Assembly: GCA_945787575.1 (NCBI GenBank)
Contig: CALZKB010000008.1
Span: 1 to 64,000 of the forward strand
Direction of reading: 5' to 3'
DNA from: Thermoanaerobaculia bacterium
GTDB taxonomy: Bacteria > Acidobacteriota > Thermoanaerobaculia > Multivoradales > JAHEKO01
Length of the DNA stretch: 64,000 nucleotides
Below, one piece after another: positions 39,289 to 47,983 of this stretch. The translations under genes and the position numbers were made by a program. The notes beneath the pieces are model-generated. The model saw only the letters and a list, made by a program, of their open reading frames with translations, had not been told where the DNA came from and made no database searches. Within the stretch, counting starts at the first letter, position 1. Each line of letters begins with the position of its first letter.

Positions 39289-40431
39289 CTAGTCCCTACG
39301 ATCAGCGGCCGTCTCCAGCGACACCCGAACCCGCTTCAGGAAGCCTTCGCCGATGCTCTCGGTGACGAGGTCCTCTTCGTCGGCCAGTGCGATGTGCACC
39401 AGTCGCCGCTCGTCCGGCGCCATCGGCTCGAGAATCCACGGCCGGCCGGCCTCGCGCACCCGCTGGGCGGCCTTGCTCGCGATCTTCGCAAAATGCTCGA
39501 CTCGCGCGGCCTGGAAGCCTTCGCAATCGATGCGGCAGTGGCTGGCGCGACCGAGCTCGTGAAAGAGCAGCCGGGGCAGCAGGTGCTGCATGGCCAATAG
39601 TGCCCGTCCGTCGTGTGCTGTCAGCCGCTTGCCGTCAGGGCCGTCGAGCTCGACTTCGATCCCGTCCTCGCTCTCGGTGATCGCCGACGCCTGGACCCGA
39701 AGCCCGGCGAAATGCGCCAGTTCGTCGACGGCCTGGGCAACCTTCTCTTCGAGCTCCGGATCCGCCGCCCGCGTCTCGACCGCGGCAGTGGCCGCCGCCG
39801 CCTGGGGTCTTGACTCCGCCTCGTCGGGTACCGCCTCCTCGGTCGCCGCCGCCAGCGCCGGCGAGGCTGGCTCGATCTCCGGCTCGATAGGGGTTTCCGG
39901 CATCTCGGCGACGCTCACCTCGACCTCGGCCTCGGCCTCTTTGGTGGCCGCGGTGAGGGCGGCCGAGGCCGGCTCGGGTTCGATCTCGACCGGTGCCTCC
40001 GGCAACAGCTCTCCGGCCAGCTCGGTCTCGTCGTCAATCGCCTCCTCCAGCTCCGGGGACGAACCGACGTCCGCCAGTTCCGGCTGAAGCCGGCGCTCGC
40101 CTTCCGGCGTAGGCGGACTCGCGGTCTCCGCCCGGTCGTCCGTCTCGCCCTCTTCGATCTCTCTTCCCAACCCGTCTTCGATCTCGGGGCCGGGGGCGGG
40201 GGCTTCGGCCTGCGGAATCGGTGTGCCATCCTCGCCGCCCGCTCCGGCGTCACCGATCGGCCGGTCGGGGTCGACCTCGATCAACACCCCGCGTGGTGCC
40301 TTGACGAAGCCGGTCTTCTTGTCGATCACCCGGTAGATGATGGCCTCCGGCTCGACCGAATGATGGCGAGCCGCATCGAGGAGTGCCCGCGTCAAGGTCG
40401 GGGCCGAGAAGTACTTGCGTGAGAGCGTCAT
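39289..40431 (-). CDS. jag: Jag/KhpB-type RNA-binding protein with long acidic insert
   Basis: N-term MTLSRKYFSAPTLTRALLDAARHHSVEPEAIIYRVIDKKTGFVKAPRGVLIEV; C-term KH/R3H region LLAMQHLLPRLLF...ASKAAQRVREAGRPWILEPMAPDERRLVHIALADEEDLVTESIGEG. Confidence 0.87.
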   Translation of the reverse strand: MTLSRKYFSAPTLTRALLDAARHHSVEPEAIIYRVIDKKTGFVKAPRGVLIEVDPDRPIGDAGAGGEDGTPIPQAEAPAPGPEIEDGLGREIEEGETDDRAETASPPTPEGERRLQPELADVGSSPELEEAIDDETELAGELLPEAPVEIEPEPASAALTAATKEAEAEVEVSVAEMPETPIEPEIEPASPALAAATEEAVPDEAESRPQAAAATAAVETRAADPELEEKVAQAVDELAHFAGLRVQASAITESEDGIEVELDGPDGKRLTAHDGRALLAMQHLLPRLLFHELGRASHCRIDCEGFQAARVEHFAKIASKAAQRVREAGRPWILEPMAPDERRLVHIALADEEDLVTESIGEGFLKRVRVSLETAADRRD

Positions 40432-42164
40432 CTCTTCGATCCTCCGGCGTCGCCGCTGGCAGCCGATGCCGCGCGAAAACGCTTGTAGCCGGCTTGCTGT
40501 GCGATCGCCAAGATGTTGTTGGTCAACCAGTAGAGCACCATGCCCGACGGAAAGCCCAGGAAGAGCACCGTGAAGATGATCGGCATGAACATGAACAGCT
40601 TCTGCTGCATCGGATCCGCCTGGGTCGGCGTCATCCTCTGCTGCAGCAGCATGCTCACACCCATGACGATCGGCAGCACGTAGTATGGATCGGGCGCCGA
40701 GAGGTCCTGAACCCACCCCAACCACGGGGCGTGACGCAGTTCGACCGCCGCCGACAGCAGACCATAGAACGCGAAGAGCACGGGCATCTGCAGGAGCATT
40801 GGAAGACAGCCGCCGGCCGGGTTGACACCCTCCTTCTTGTAGAGCTCCATGATCTCCTGGTTCATCTTGCTCGAAGCTTCGGGGTTGGGCCGTCCTTTCT
40901 TGTCCTTCAGCTTGCTGCGGTACTTCGCCCGAATCGCCTGCATCTTCGGGTTGACCTTCTGCATCTTCTCCATTGAAACGATCGACTTGTGGTTCAGCGG
41001 AAAGAGCACGACCCGAAGCAGGAAGGTGAGAAGGACGATCGCCCAGCCGAAGTTGCTGACGACGTTGTCGTAGATCCAGTGCAGAGCGATCAGCAGCGGC
41101 CGGCCGAGAAAGGCGAAGATGCCGAGATCGACCGCGCCCTCGAGCCCGCCGGGCAGGCTCTTGAGCCGCCTGAACTGTTTGGCGCCGAGGTAGGCACCGA
41201 CGGCCAGGCTCTGATCCTCGGGGACGAGGAGCAGCCGCAGCTCGCTGCCGAGATCCTCCTCCGCCTCGGCGACCTCGAGCGGACGCGAGCGGAAGCTGTA
41301 GACTCCCTCTTCGTCGACCTCGAACAGCATCGGCTCGACCACCGCCTCGCGTAGCCCTTGGCGGGGCAGCACAGCGGCCAGGAAGTACTGGTCCTGGAGG
41401 CCGATCCACGACAGCGCGGTGCCGCTTACCACCACGCTCTCTTTGATCTTGGCGACGTCGAGCCGCTCGATCTCGCCGCCCCGGCTGTAGACCGCGGCGC
41501 GCCTCGCGAAGCGGTTCTTCGCCTCTTTCGGAGTCGGGTTGCGCAGCCCGGGGCCGAGCAGTACCCGCCAACCGCCGCTCGCTTCGATCTTGATCTCGAA
41601 CAGCCCGTCGGGCGACAGATCGACCGTCTTGGTGGCCGCACCCCGAGCTCCACGATAGCTGAAGGTCGCCCCGTTCTCGCGCCGTTCGACCGCGAACAGG
41701 GCCTCGTTGAGCGGCGACGGTTGGCCGCTTTCGTCGAGGAGGCTGAACGCGGCGAGGTTCTGGACTCGCTTGCGCACCAGGTCGACGGTTCCACCGCCGT
41801 TGGCGGGATGGTCCTTGAGCTCCAGGTGGATCAGCTTGGCGCCCTGATTGCTCCACTCCGCCCGCACCGCATCGGTTTCGAGGATCACCGTCGTCTCCGC
41901 CGCCGCCGCGATCTCCTCCAGCTCGATCGCCGTTTCTTCGGCGGCTGCGCTCACTTCCTCCGCCTCGGCGGTCGACGGGGCGGTAGCCTCGGAACTGGTC
42001 GCCGCCGAATCCGTCATCGACGGTTCGACCACCGGCTCCGCCTCGACGGTCTGGGTCTCGGCCGGCGCGGGTGCGACCGCGGTCGGCGGCGGGAAGAGCT
42101 TCTGCCAGACGATCAGCACCGCCATCGAGAGCAGCGCGGCGATCAGTAGTCGACGGGTCTCCAT
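40428..42164 (-). CDS. yidC: Membrane protein insertase YidC
   Basis: METRRLLIAALLSMAVLIVWQ; FGWAIVLLTFLLRVVLFPLNHKSIVSMEKMQKVNPKM; EGVNPAGGCLPMLLQMPVLFAFY. Confidence 0.97.
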   Translation of the reverse strand: METRRLLIAALLSMAVLIVWQKLFPPPTAVAPAPAETQTVEAEPVVEPSMTDSAATSSEATAPSTAEAEEVSAAAEETAIELEEIAAAAETTVILETDAVRAEWSNQGAKLIHLELKDHPANGGGTVDLVRKRVQNLAAFSLLDESGQPSPLNEALFAVERRENGATFSYRGARGAATKTVDLSPDGLFEIKIEASGGWRVLLGPGLRNPTPKEAKNRFARRAAVYSRGGEIERLDVAKIKESVVVSGTALSWIGLQDQYFLAAVLPRQGLREAVVEPMLFEVDEEGVYSFRSRPLEVAEAEEDLGSELRLLLVPEDQSLAVGAYLGAKQFRRLKSLPGGLEGAVDLGIFAFLGRPLLIALHWIYDNVVSNFGWAIVLLTFLLRVVLFPLNHKSIVSMEKMQKVNPKMQAIRAKYRSKLKDKKGRPNPEASSKMNQEIMELYKKEGVNPAGGCLPMLLQMPVLFAFYGLLSAAVELRHAPWLGWVQDLSAPDPYYVLPIVMGVSMLLQQRMTPTQADPMQQKLFMFMPIIFTVLFLGFPSGMVLYWLTNNILAIAQQAGYKRFRAASAASGDAGGSKR

Positions 42165-42185
42165 CCAGGTCTCCTCAGCCCACCT

Positions 42186-42380
42186 CTAGGGCAGGTCGAT
42201 ACCACTCCCGCCGAACGGGTTGCACCGCAGGATTCGCCAGGTGGCCTTGGCGCCGCCGCGGAGCACGCCGTGCCGCAGAATCGCCAGTCGCGCGTACTCC
42301 GAGCACGAGGGGATGAAGCGACAGGTTTGCGGCAGCATCGGAGACAGCCATTTCTTGTAGAGGACCAGCAGCCGGATCAA
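42186..42380 (-). CDS. yidD: Membrane protein insertion efficiency factor YidD
   Basis: (M)IRLLVLYKKWLSPMLPQTCRFIPSCSEYARLAILRHGVLRGGAKATWRILRCNPFGGSGIDLP; TTG start overlaps rnpA stop (TTGA). Confidence 0.9.
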   Translation of the reverse strand: MIRLLVLYKKWLSPMLPQTCRFIPSCSEYARLAILRHGVLRGGAKATWRILRCNPFGGSGIDLP

Positions 42381-42778
42381 GAAGCGCGCGACGACGCCTC
42401 GTCCGCGGACGGCAGCCAGGTCGCGAGCAATCGCTCGATCTCGCTCTTCAGCGTCGGAAAGGCCGCCGTCGGTAACGACGGTTTGGCCTGGAACATGAAG
42501 TCCATCGCGGGTAGTTGGCGACGCTGGCTCCATCGGCGGTAAATTTCTCGGATGTGGCGCTTCGCTCGGTGGCGGACGACCGAGTTGCCGACCTTCCGGC
42601 TAACCGTGATTCCCAGCCTCGGATGCTCGAGATCGTTGGCGACCGCGTAGAGAATCGCGAAATCCCCGTGGCGGCGACGGCCTGAGCGGTAACACCTCGA
42701 GTAGTCGGCCCGCCGGCGCATGCGCTCCCGTCGGGGAAGTGACTCATCACGCTGGCGGTCGGCCGGTCGGCCGGTCAT
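42377..42778 (-). CDS. rnpA: Ribonuclease P protein component
   Basis: LGITVSRKVGNSVVRHRAKRHIREIYR. Confidence 0.92.
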   Translation of the reverse strand: MTGRPADRQRDESLPRRERMRRRADYSRCYRSGRRRHGDFAILYAVANDLEHPRLGITVSRKVGNSVVRHRAKRHIREIYRRWSQRRQLPAMDFMFQAKPSLPTAAFPTLKSEIERLLATWLPSADEASSRAS

Positions 42779-42783
42779 CGCTC

Positions 42784-42918
42784 CTAAGCCGAGAGGCTCT
42801 TGCGACCTTTCCGCCGGCGATGCTTGATGATCGCTTGGCCCGCGCGAGTGCGCATGCGCAAGCGGAAACCATGCTTCTTCTTCCGACGACGGTTGTTGGG
42901 CTGAAACGTACGTTTCAC
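42784..42918 (-). CDS. rpmH: 50S ribosomal protein L34
   Basis: Hand-translated from GTG at 42918: (M)[43 protein letters not shown]. Below the ORF-track length cut-off. Confidence 0.96.
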   Translation of the reverse strand: MKRTFQPNNRRRKKKHGFRLRMRTRAGQAIIKHRRRKGRKSLSA

Positions 42919-43011
42919 GGCACTGGCGTCCTATATGAAATCAAGCTCTTACGAACGGATACGCGGGTGGGGGGCCGACGAGGAGCCTTGCAACTCTCGC
43001 GAACTTGACAA

Positions 43012-43039
43012 AGTATCCTGTCGATCGACCGTTCGTCAA
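43012..43039 (-). promoter_or_regulatory. Putative promoter for rpmH operon
   Basis: Minus strand TTGACG-16 nt-GATACT. Confidence 0.45.
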
Positions 43040-43268
43040 GCTGGCCAACCGCCGCCACCTCGACCCCCTTGACACCGTGAGCTCATGGATGATGAGCTAC
43101 GTCCTGATCGCCGCCATCCCGGTTCGACGAGGAGCCCCGGCATGGATGTATCAGGCTGTAGCTGAAGCTCGAAGCGTTGCTCAGTTGCGGCGCGCTGCCG
43201 GCTGGGTGGCCGCGAAAGACATACCCGATCGCCATCGAACGGCCCAAACCAACGAGAGAGGAGACATC

Positions 43269-43991
43269 GTGAATCGATTCCTAACAGTGTTCATTGTCGC
43301 TGCCGCCCTGGTCGCGCCCGCCAGCGCTCAGAGTGTGCTGTTGCTGAATGAGGAATGCGGCGGCAGCGCCGAGCTCTTCCCGACCGCTTTGACCAACGCC
43401 GGTTTGACCTTTACCGAGACCAATGACGCGGCCTCCTTCGAGACTGAGCTCACCACCGGGGGTCCGTGGGACATCGTGATCGTCGACGAGTACGCCAACT
43501 TCATCAATCCGACGAAAGAGCGGCCCAACGGACGGCTTTCGCAGGAGTCGCTCACCGCGATCCAGGATTACATCGCCAACGGCGGCGTGATCTACATGAA
43601 CTACTGGGCTTGGGACCCGGCCACCGCAGCGTCGTTCGAGGCGACCCTCGGCGCCACCTACACTGTGCCGCAGCCGATCTTGATCTGGGAACCGACCTTT
43701 CCGCTGCTGAATATCCCGAACACAGTGGGCGACATGACTCCGACGGCGGATACCTGCAACACCGACGGAGCTCTCTTCGAGCCCACCGGCGGGGGTAACG
43801 CGATCGCCGGTTACACCGCGACTCCCACCACCGGACAGGCGGCGATCGTCGTCGGTAACGCCGGACGGACCATCCTCTTCGGCAGCATCATCGGCCTGTT
43901 CGGCACCGACGGGCCGGCCTTCGCGGAGAACGTCGTTCAGCATCTGGTAAACCCGGTTCCGGTCGAGCTCCAGACTTTCGATATCGAGTAA
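43269..43991 (+). CDS. Secreted protein with flavodoxin/ThuA-like (DUF4350-like) fold, hypothetical
   Basis: Signal peptide MNRFLTVFIVAAALVAPASAQ (GTG start), VLLLNEECGGSAELFPTALTNAGLTFTETN...WDIVIVDEYANF...YIANGGVIYMNYWAWD; ends NPVPVELQTFDIE. Confidence 0.6.
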   Translation: MNRFLTVFIVAAALVAPASAQSVLLLNEECGGSAELFPTALTNAGLTFTETNDAASFETELTTGGPWDIVIVDEYANFINPTKERPNGRLSQESLTAIQDYIANGGVIYMNYWAWDPATAASFEATLGATYTVPQPILIWEPTFPLLNIPNTVGDMTPTADTCNTDGALFEPTGGGNAIAGYTATPTTGQAAIVVGNAGRTILFGSIIGLFGTDGPAFAENVVQHLVNPVPVELQTFDIE

Positions 43992-44095
43992 GCGGACGGC
44001 CCCGCTCTAGTCGGATCGATCCCCGGTCGTGGGTGCCGTCGCCACGAGGTGCCCAGGACTCGGGGGTGGTCCGTGCGGCTGCTACCATCCGACCG

Positions 44096-44548
44096 ATGAG
44101 CGACGCGGCCTGGATGCTCGAGGCCCTCGCCGAGGCCCGCCGCGCCGCCGAGCTCGGCGAGGTGCCGGTCGGCGCCGTGGTGGTGCGCGATGGTGCGGTC
44201 ATCGGCCGCGGTCACAACCGGCGTGAGCGCGACGGTGACCCGCTGGCGCATGCAGAGCTCATCGCGCTCGCCGAGGCAGCAGCCGCCACCGAAGGCTGGC
44301 GGCTGGTCGACACGACCCTCTTCGTCACTCTCGAGCCGTGCGCCATGTGCGCCGGCGCGCTGCTCAACAGCCGGGTCACCCGACTCGTCTACGGCGCGCC
44401 CGATCCCAAGGCGGGCTACTGCGGCAGTCTCGGCGACCTAGTCCGCGACCCTCGCCTCAATCACCGGCTCGAAGTAGTCACCGGCATACTGGCGGATGAG
44501 TGCGGTGAATTGCTACGCTCCTTCTTCGCCGGCCTCCGCGGCCGCTAG
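44096..44548 (+). CDS. tadA: tRNA-specific adenosine deaminase
   Basis: HAELIALAEAAAATEGWRLVDTTLFVTLEPCAMCAGALLNSRVTRLVYGAPDPKAG. Confidence 0.94.
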   Translation: MSDAAWMLEALAEARRAAELGEVPVGAVVVRDGAVIGRGHNRRERDGDPLAHAELIALAEAAAATEGWRLVDTTLFVTLEPCAMCAGALLNSRVTRLVYGAPDPKAGYCGSLGDLVRDPRLNHRLEVVTGILADECGELLRSFFAGLRGR

Positions 44549-44568
44549 TTCCTTGTCAGATGTTCTCA

Positions 44569-44658
<90 letters not shown>

Positions 44659-44721
44659 ACTGAACCAGATTCGCCGAAGCCAACTTCGCGGCGTCCAGCA
44701 AGGACCTTCGGTATCAAGCCA

Positions 44722-44797
44722 GGAGGGATTCGAACCCTCATGCGCGCCGCAAGGCGCACCGGAAGAGAACGCCGGCCAGGAGTGCCGGCCCTACCGG
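44722..44797. other. Antisense T-arm element joined to dispersed hairpin repeat copy 6
   Basis: GGAGGGATTCGAACCCTC-AT-GCGC-GCGCC-GCAA-GGCGC (GCAA loop), then GGAAGAGAAC-GCCGGC-CAGGAGT-GCCGGC-CCTACC. Confidence 0.55.
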
Positions 44798-44893
44798 CTT
44801 CGATCGTCGTCGAGGGCCCCGTAGGGTCCCCTTCCACCCGCGACCCGTATACAATCCTCGCCCTCACGGCCCAGCCGTGAGCCAACGACCGCA

Positions 44894-44983
44894 GGAGAGG
44901 TGCCGGAGTGGTCGAACGGGGCGGTCTCGAAAACCGTTGATCGTGCAAGCGATCCCAGGGTTCGAATCCCTGCCTCTCCGCCA
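44894..44983 (+). tRNA. tRNA-Ser (CGA), CCA encoded
   Basis: ggagaggtgccggagtggtcgaacggggcggtctcgaaaaccg...ggttcgaatccctgcctctccgcca; loop CTCGAAA. Confidence 0.96.
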
Positions 44984-45197
44984 TGCACTACCGACTCAGC
45001 AGAGCACCAAGACCTCGCAGCTCGAGCTCGTCTGCAGCCTAGGCCGCCGGGATTCGAACCCGTGTCGCATGGCGTCAGCCAGGCGACCAAAGAACAAGGG
45101 CCCCCTGGCCGGCGGAGTCGGACAGCCGGCCCAAGGCCGGGCCCACGAATCCCTGCCTCTCCGCCATGCACTACCGACTCAGCAGAGCACCGAGACC
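44963..45197. repeat. 52-bp direct repeat of tRNA-Ser 3' end flanking a structured antisense T-arm element
   Basis: 44963-45014 and 45146-45197 (cgaatccctgcctctccgccatgcactaccgactcagcagagcacc[a/g]agacc), 183-bp offset, 1 difference. Confidence 0.85.
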
Positions 45198-45261
45198 AGG
45201 AATCTCGATTGAGCGCGACATTTGCAACGACGCCGCTGCCGGCATAGCATCATGCCCCGCT

Positions 45262-45389
45262 CAGGGACGGACGAAGGGTTCGGGCCCTGTGCATCGGCTG
45301 GGTACCGAACCTCGTCAGGCCCGGAAGGGAGCAGCGATAAGGCACATCGGCCGAGTGCCGCAGATCGTCGGAACCCTTCGTCAGCCCCT
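45262..45389 (+). ncRNA. ffs: Bacterial signal recognition particle RNA (4.5S type)
   Basis: Apical GTCAGGCCCGGAAGGGAGCAGC; long pairing AGGGACGGACGAAGGGTTC with GAACCCTTCGTCAGCCCCT; directly upstream of dnaX. Ends approximate. Confidence 0.88.
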
Positions 45390-45421
45390 GCGCCCGCCGG
45401 CCGTTCGCCGATCGCTCCACC

Positions 45422-47053
45422 ATGGCTTACCAAGTTCTCGCCCGTAAGTGGCGACCGCAAGACTTCGAGTCGGTCGTCGGCCAGGAGCCGGTGGTCACGG
45501 CGCTGCGCAACGCCCTCGCCGAAGAGCGGATCGCCGCTGCCTATCTGTTCTCCGGTATCCGCGGGGTCGGCAAGACCAGCGTTGCGCGGATCTTGGCCAA
45601 GGCGCTCAATTGCGAGCGGGGGATGGCGAGCGGGCCGTGCAACGAGTGTCCGACCTGTCGAGAGTTCGGATCCGGCGCCAATCTCGATATCTTGGAGATC
45701 GACGCCGCCACTCACTCGAAGGTCGAGCAGGTGCGCGAGCTCACCGAGAACCTCAAGTATCGACCGGTTGCCGGCCGCTACAAGGTCGTCGTGCTCGACG
45801 AAGTGCACCGGCTCTCCAGGCAGGCATTCGACGCCCTGCTGAAGATCGTCGAGGAACCGCCGTCGCATCTGGTCTTCATCTTCGCGACCACCGAACTCGA
45901 GTCGGTGCCGGCGACGATCCTGTCGCGCTGCCAGGAGTTCAACTTCCAGCGGGTGCCCCGTCCCGAGGTCGCCGCGCACCTGCGCCGCCTCGCCGACGCC
46001 GAGCGGATCGAGGTCGGCGACAAGGCGCTGCTGCTCATCGCTCGCGCCGGCGAAGGCAGTGTGCGGGATGCGGTCGCTCTGCTCGACCAACTCGCGACCT
46101 ACGGCTCCGGCCGGATCGCGGACGAGGATGCCGCACGCATCCTCGGGGGAGTGGAGACCGCCCTCCATCACCGCCTCCTCGAGGCGATCTTGGCGAATGA
46201 CCGTGCCGGCGTCGTCGCGATCGTCGCCGATATTGAAGGCCGGGGGCGCGATCCACGCCACGTCTACGGCGAGTTCCTCGCCTACTGCCGCGATGCGCTC
46301 CATCTCGCTCTCGGCGGCGATATCGCCGTGATCGAGCTGCCCGACGAAGAGGCGCGTGCGGCACAGAGCTTGGCCGCTGCCGCCGGCTACGAGAATCTGC
46401 TGCGACTCACCAACCAGCTGTTGGCCGGCGAAGAGGCGGTTCGGCGCAGCGAGTCCGCTTCGCTGGCGGTGGAGATCGCCTGGCTACGCGGCGCCGAACT
46501 ACCCCGCCTCACGCGCCTCGAAGAGCTGCTCGGCAAGCCGTCGCCCGCCGGCGGTGCCTCGGAGACCACCGGCGACGAGCCGGCGGCGGAATCCGGAGCC
46601 ACCGCGCCCGGGCCGACCGCCGCTGGCGGCGCGCCGGCGCTCACCAGTCCTGAAGGTTCGACGGCGGCGGCAGATCTCACCGGCGGCGGCATCGAGCGGT
46701 TTCTCGAGCTGATCAAGACCCGCAGGCAGGTGATCGCCGCCCACCTCGAGGAGGTCGAAGCGCTCGACTTCGAGGACGGGACGCTGCTGCTGACCACCGC
46801 CGAGGACGACAGTTGGCTCGAGCACGCCCTCCAGCGCAAGCCCAACCTCGAAGTCTTCGAGGAGTGTCTCCGCCAGGCCTTCGGGCCGGACGCTCGTTGG
46901 CGACTGCGGCCGACCGCCACCAGCGAGACCCCTGCGGCCGACGAGACCGCGGAGGAGAGCGCGTCTTCGCCCGCGGTCCTCGAGCACCCCACGGTGCAGG
47001 CCGCTCTCGACGTTTTCGGGGGAACCGCCGAGCCCATCGAGGACTCCAACTGA
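45422..47053 (+). CDS. dnaX: DNA polymerase III subunit gamma/tau
   Basis: MAYQVLARKWRPQDFESVVGQEPVVTALRNALAEERIAAAYLFSGIRGVGKTSVARILAKALNC. Confidence 0.97.
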   Translation: MAYQVLARKWRPQDFESVVGQEPVVTALRNALAEERIAAAYLFSGIRGVGKTSVARILAKALNCERGMASGPCNECPTCREFGSGANLDILEIDAATHSKVEQVRELTENLKYRPVAGRYKVVVLDEVHRLSRQAFDALLKIVEEPPSHLVFIFATTELESVPATILSRCQEFNFQRVPRPEVAAHLRRLADAERIEVGDKALLLIARAGEGSVRDAVALLDQLATYGSGRIADEDAARILGGVETALHHRLLEAILANDRAGVVAIVADIEGRGRDPRHVYGEFLAYCRDALHLALGGDIAVIELPDEEARAAQSLAAAAGYENLLRLTNQLLAGEEAVRRSESASLAVEIAWLRGAELPRLTRLEELLGKPSPAGGASETTGDEPAAESGATAPGPTAAGGAPALTSPEGSTAAADLTGGGIERFLELIKTRRQVIAAHLEEVEALDFEDGTLLLTTAEDDSWLEHALQRKPNLEVFEECLRQAFGPDARWRLRPTATSETPAADETAEESASSPAVLEHPTVQAALDVFGGTAEPIEDSN

Positions 47054-47075
47054 CCTGACCCTAGGAACGCCCGCC

Positions 47076-47378
47076 ATGAACATGCGAAAGATGATGCAGC
47101 AAGCCCAGCAGATGCAGGAGAAGATGGCGCGCGAGCTCGCCGAGCTCGAAGTCGCCGCCAGCGTTGGGGGTGGAATGGTCGAAGTCAAGATGGACGGCCA
47201 CAAGAACGTCCGCTCGGTGAAGATCGACCCCGAAGCGGTGGATAGCGAAGACACCAGCATGCTCGAGGATCTGGTTCTGGCGGCGGTCAATGAGGCGGCG
47301 CGCCAGGTCGACGCCGAGATGCAGACCAAGATGGGGAGCCTGGCCGGCGCCCTCGGTGGCGCCCTTCCCGGTCTTTAG
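47076..47378 (+). CDS. YbaB/EbfC nucleoid-associated protein
   Basis: MNMRKMMQQAQQMQEKMARELAELEVAASVGGGMVEVKMDGHKNVRSVKIDPEAV. Confidence 0.95.
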   Translation: MNMRKMMQQAQQMQEKMARELAELEVAASVGGGMVEVKMDGHKNVRSVKIDPEAVDSEDTSMLEDLVLAAVNEAARQVDAEMQTKMGSLAGALGGALPGL

Positions 47379-47384
47379 GCCTCG

Positions 47385-47978
47385 ATGAGCGGCACCCCTG
47401 AGCCCATGCGCCGGCTGATCGGCGAGCTTTCTCGGTTGCCGGGTATCGGCTCCAAGACCGCTGCCCGACTCGCTCACCACATTCTCAAGGCGACCGAGCA
47501 GGAGGCGCGAGCGCTCGCCGAAGCGGTCCTCGACGTCAAGGGGAAGATCTTCCACTGTTCGACGTGCGGAGCGATTACCGACACCGACCCCTGCAAGTAC
47601 TGTAGCGATCCCGAGCGCAGCATCGACTGCCTCTGCGTCGTCGAAGAGCCCTTCAACATCGAGCCGCTGGAGCGCACCGGCGAGTACCGCGGCCTCTACC
47701 ACGTACTCATGGGAGCGCTCTCTCCGCAGCGCGGGATCGCTCCCAGCGATCTCCGCATCGAGAGCTTGCTGGCGCGTCTCGACGGCGTCAAGGAAGTGAT
47801 CCTCGCCACTAATCCCAATGTCGACGGCGAGGCGACGGCGCTCTACCTCGCGAGGTTGATCAAGTCCAAGGGGGTCGGCGTCAGCCGGCTCGCGTTCGGC
47901 ATGCCCGTCGGCGGCGACATCGAGTACACCGACGAGGTGACGCTCGCTCGCTCGCTCGTCGGCCGTCAAGAGCTCTGA
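47385..47978 (+). CDS. recR: Recombination protein RecR
   Basis: LIGELSRLPGIGSKTAARLAHHIL, CSTCGAITDTDPCKYC, YHVLMGALSPQRGIAPSDL. Confidence 0.97.
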   Translation: MSGTPEPMRRLIGELSRLPGIGSKTAARLAHHILKATEQEARALAEAVLDVKGKIFHCSTCGAITDTDPCKYCSDPERSIDCLCVVEEPFNIEPLERTGEYRGLYHVLMGALSPQRGIAPSDLRIESLLARLDGVKEVILATNPNVDGEATALYLARLIKSKGVGVSRLAFGMPVGGDIEYTDEVTLARSLVGRQEL

Positions 47979-47983
47979 CTCGC

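Noticed and set aside
39289-41856. 855-aa minus-strand ORF
   Set aside because: N-terminal part is out-of-frame yidC; the real gene is jag from 40431.
44963-45197. CRISPR array
   Set aside because: Only two repeat copies, containing the tRNA 3' end; no regular spacers or cas genes.
45422-47053. Programmed frameshift in dnaX
   Set aside because: No A-rich slippery heptamer seen in this GC-rich gene.
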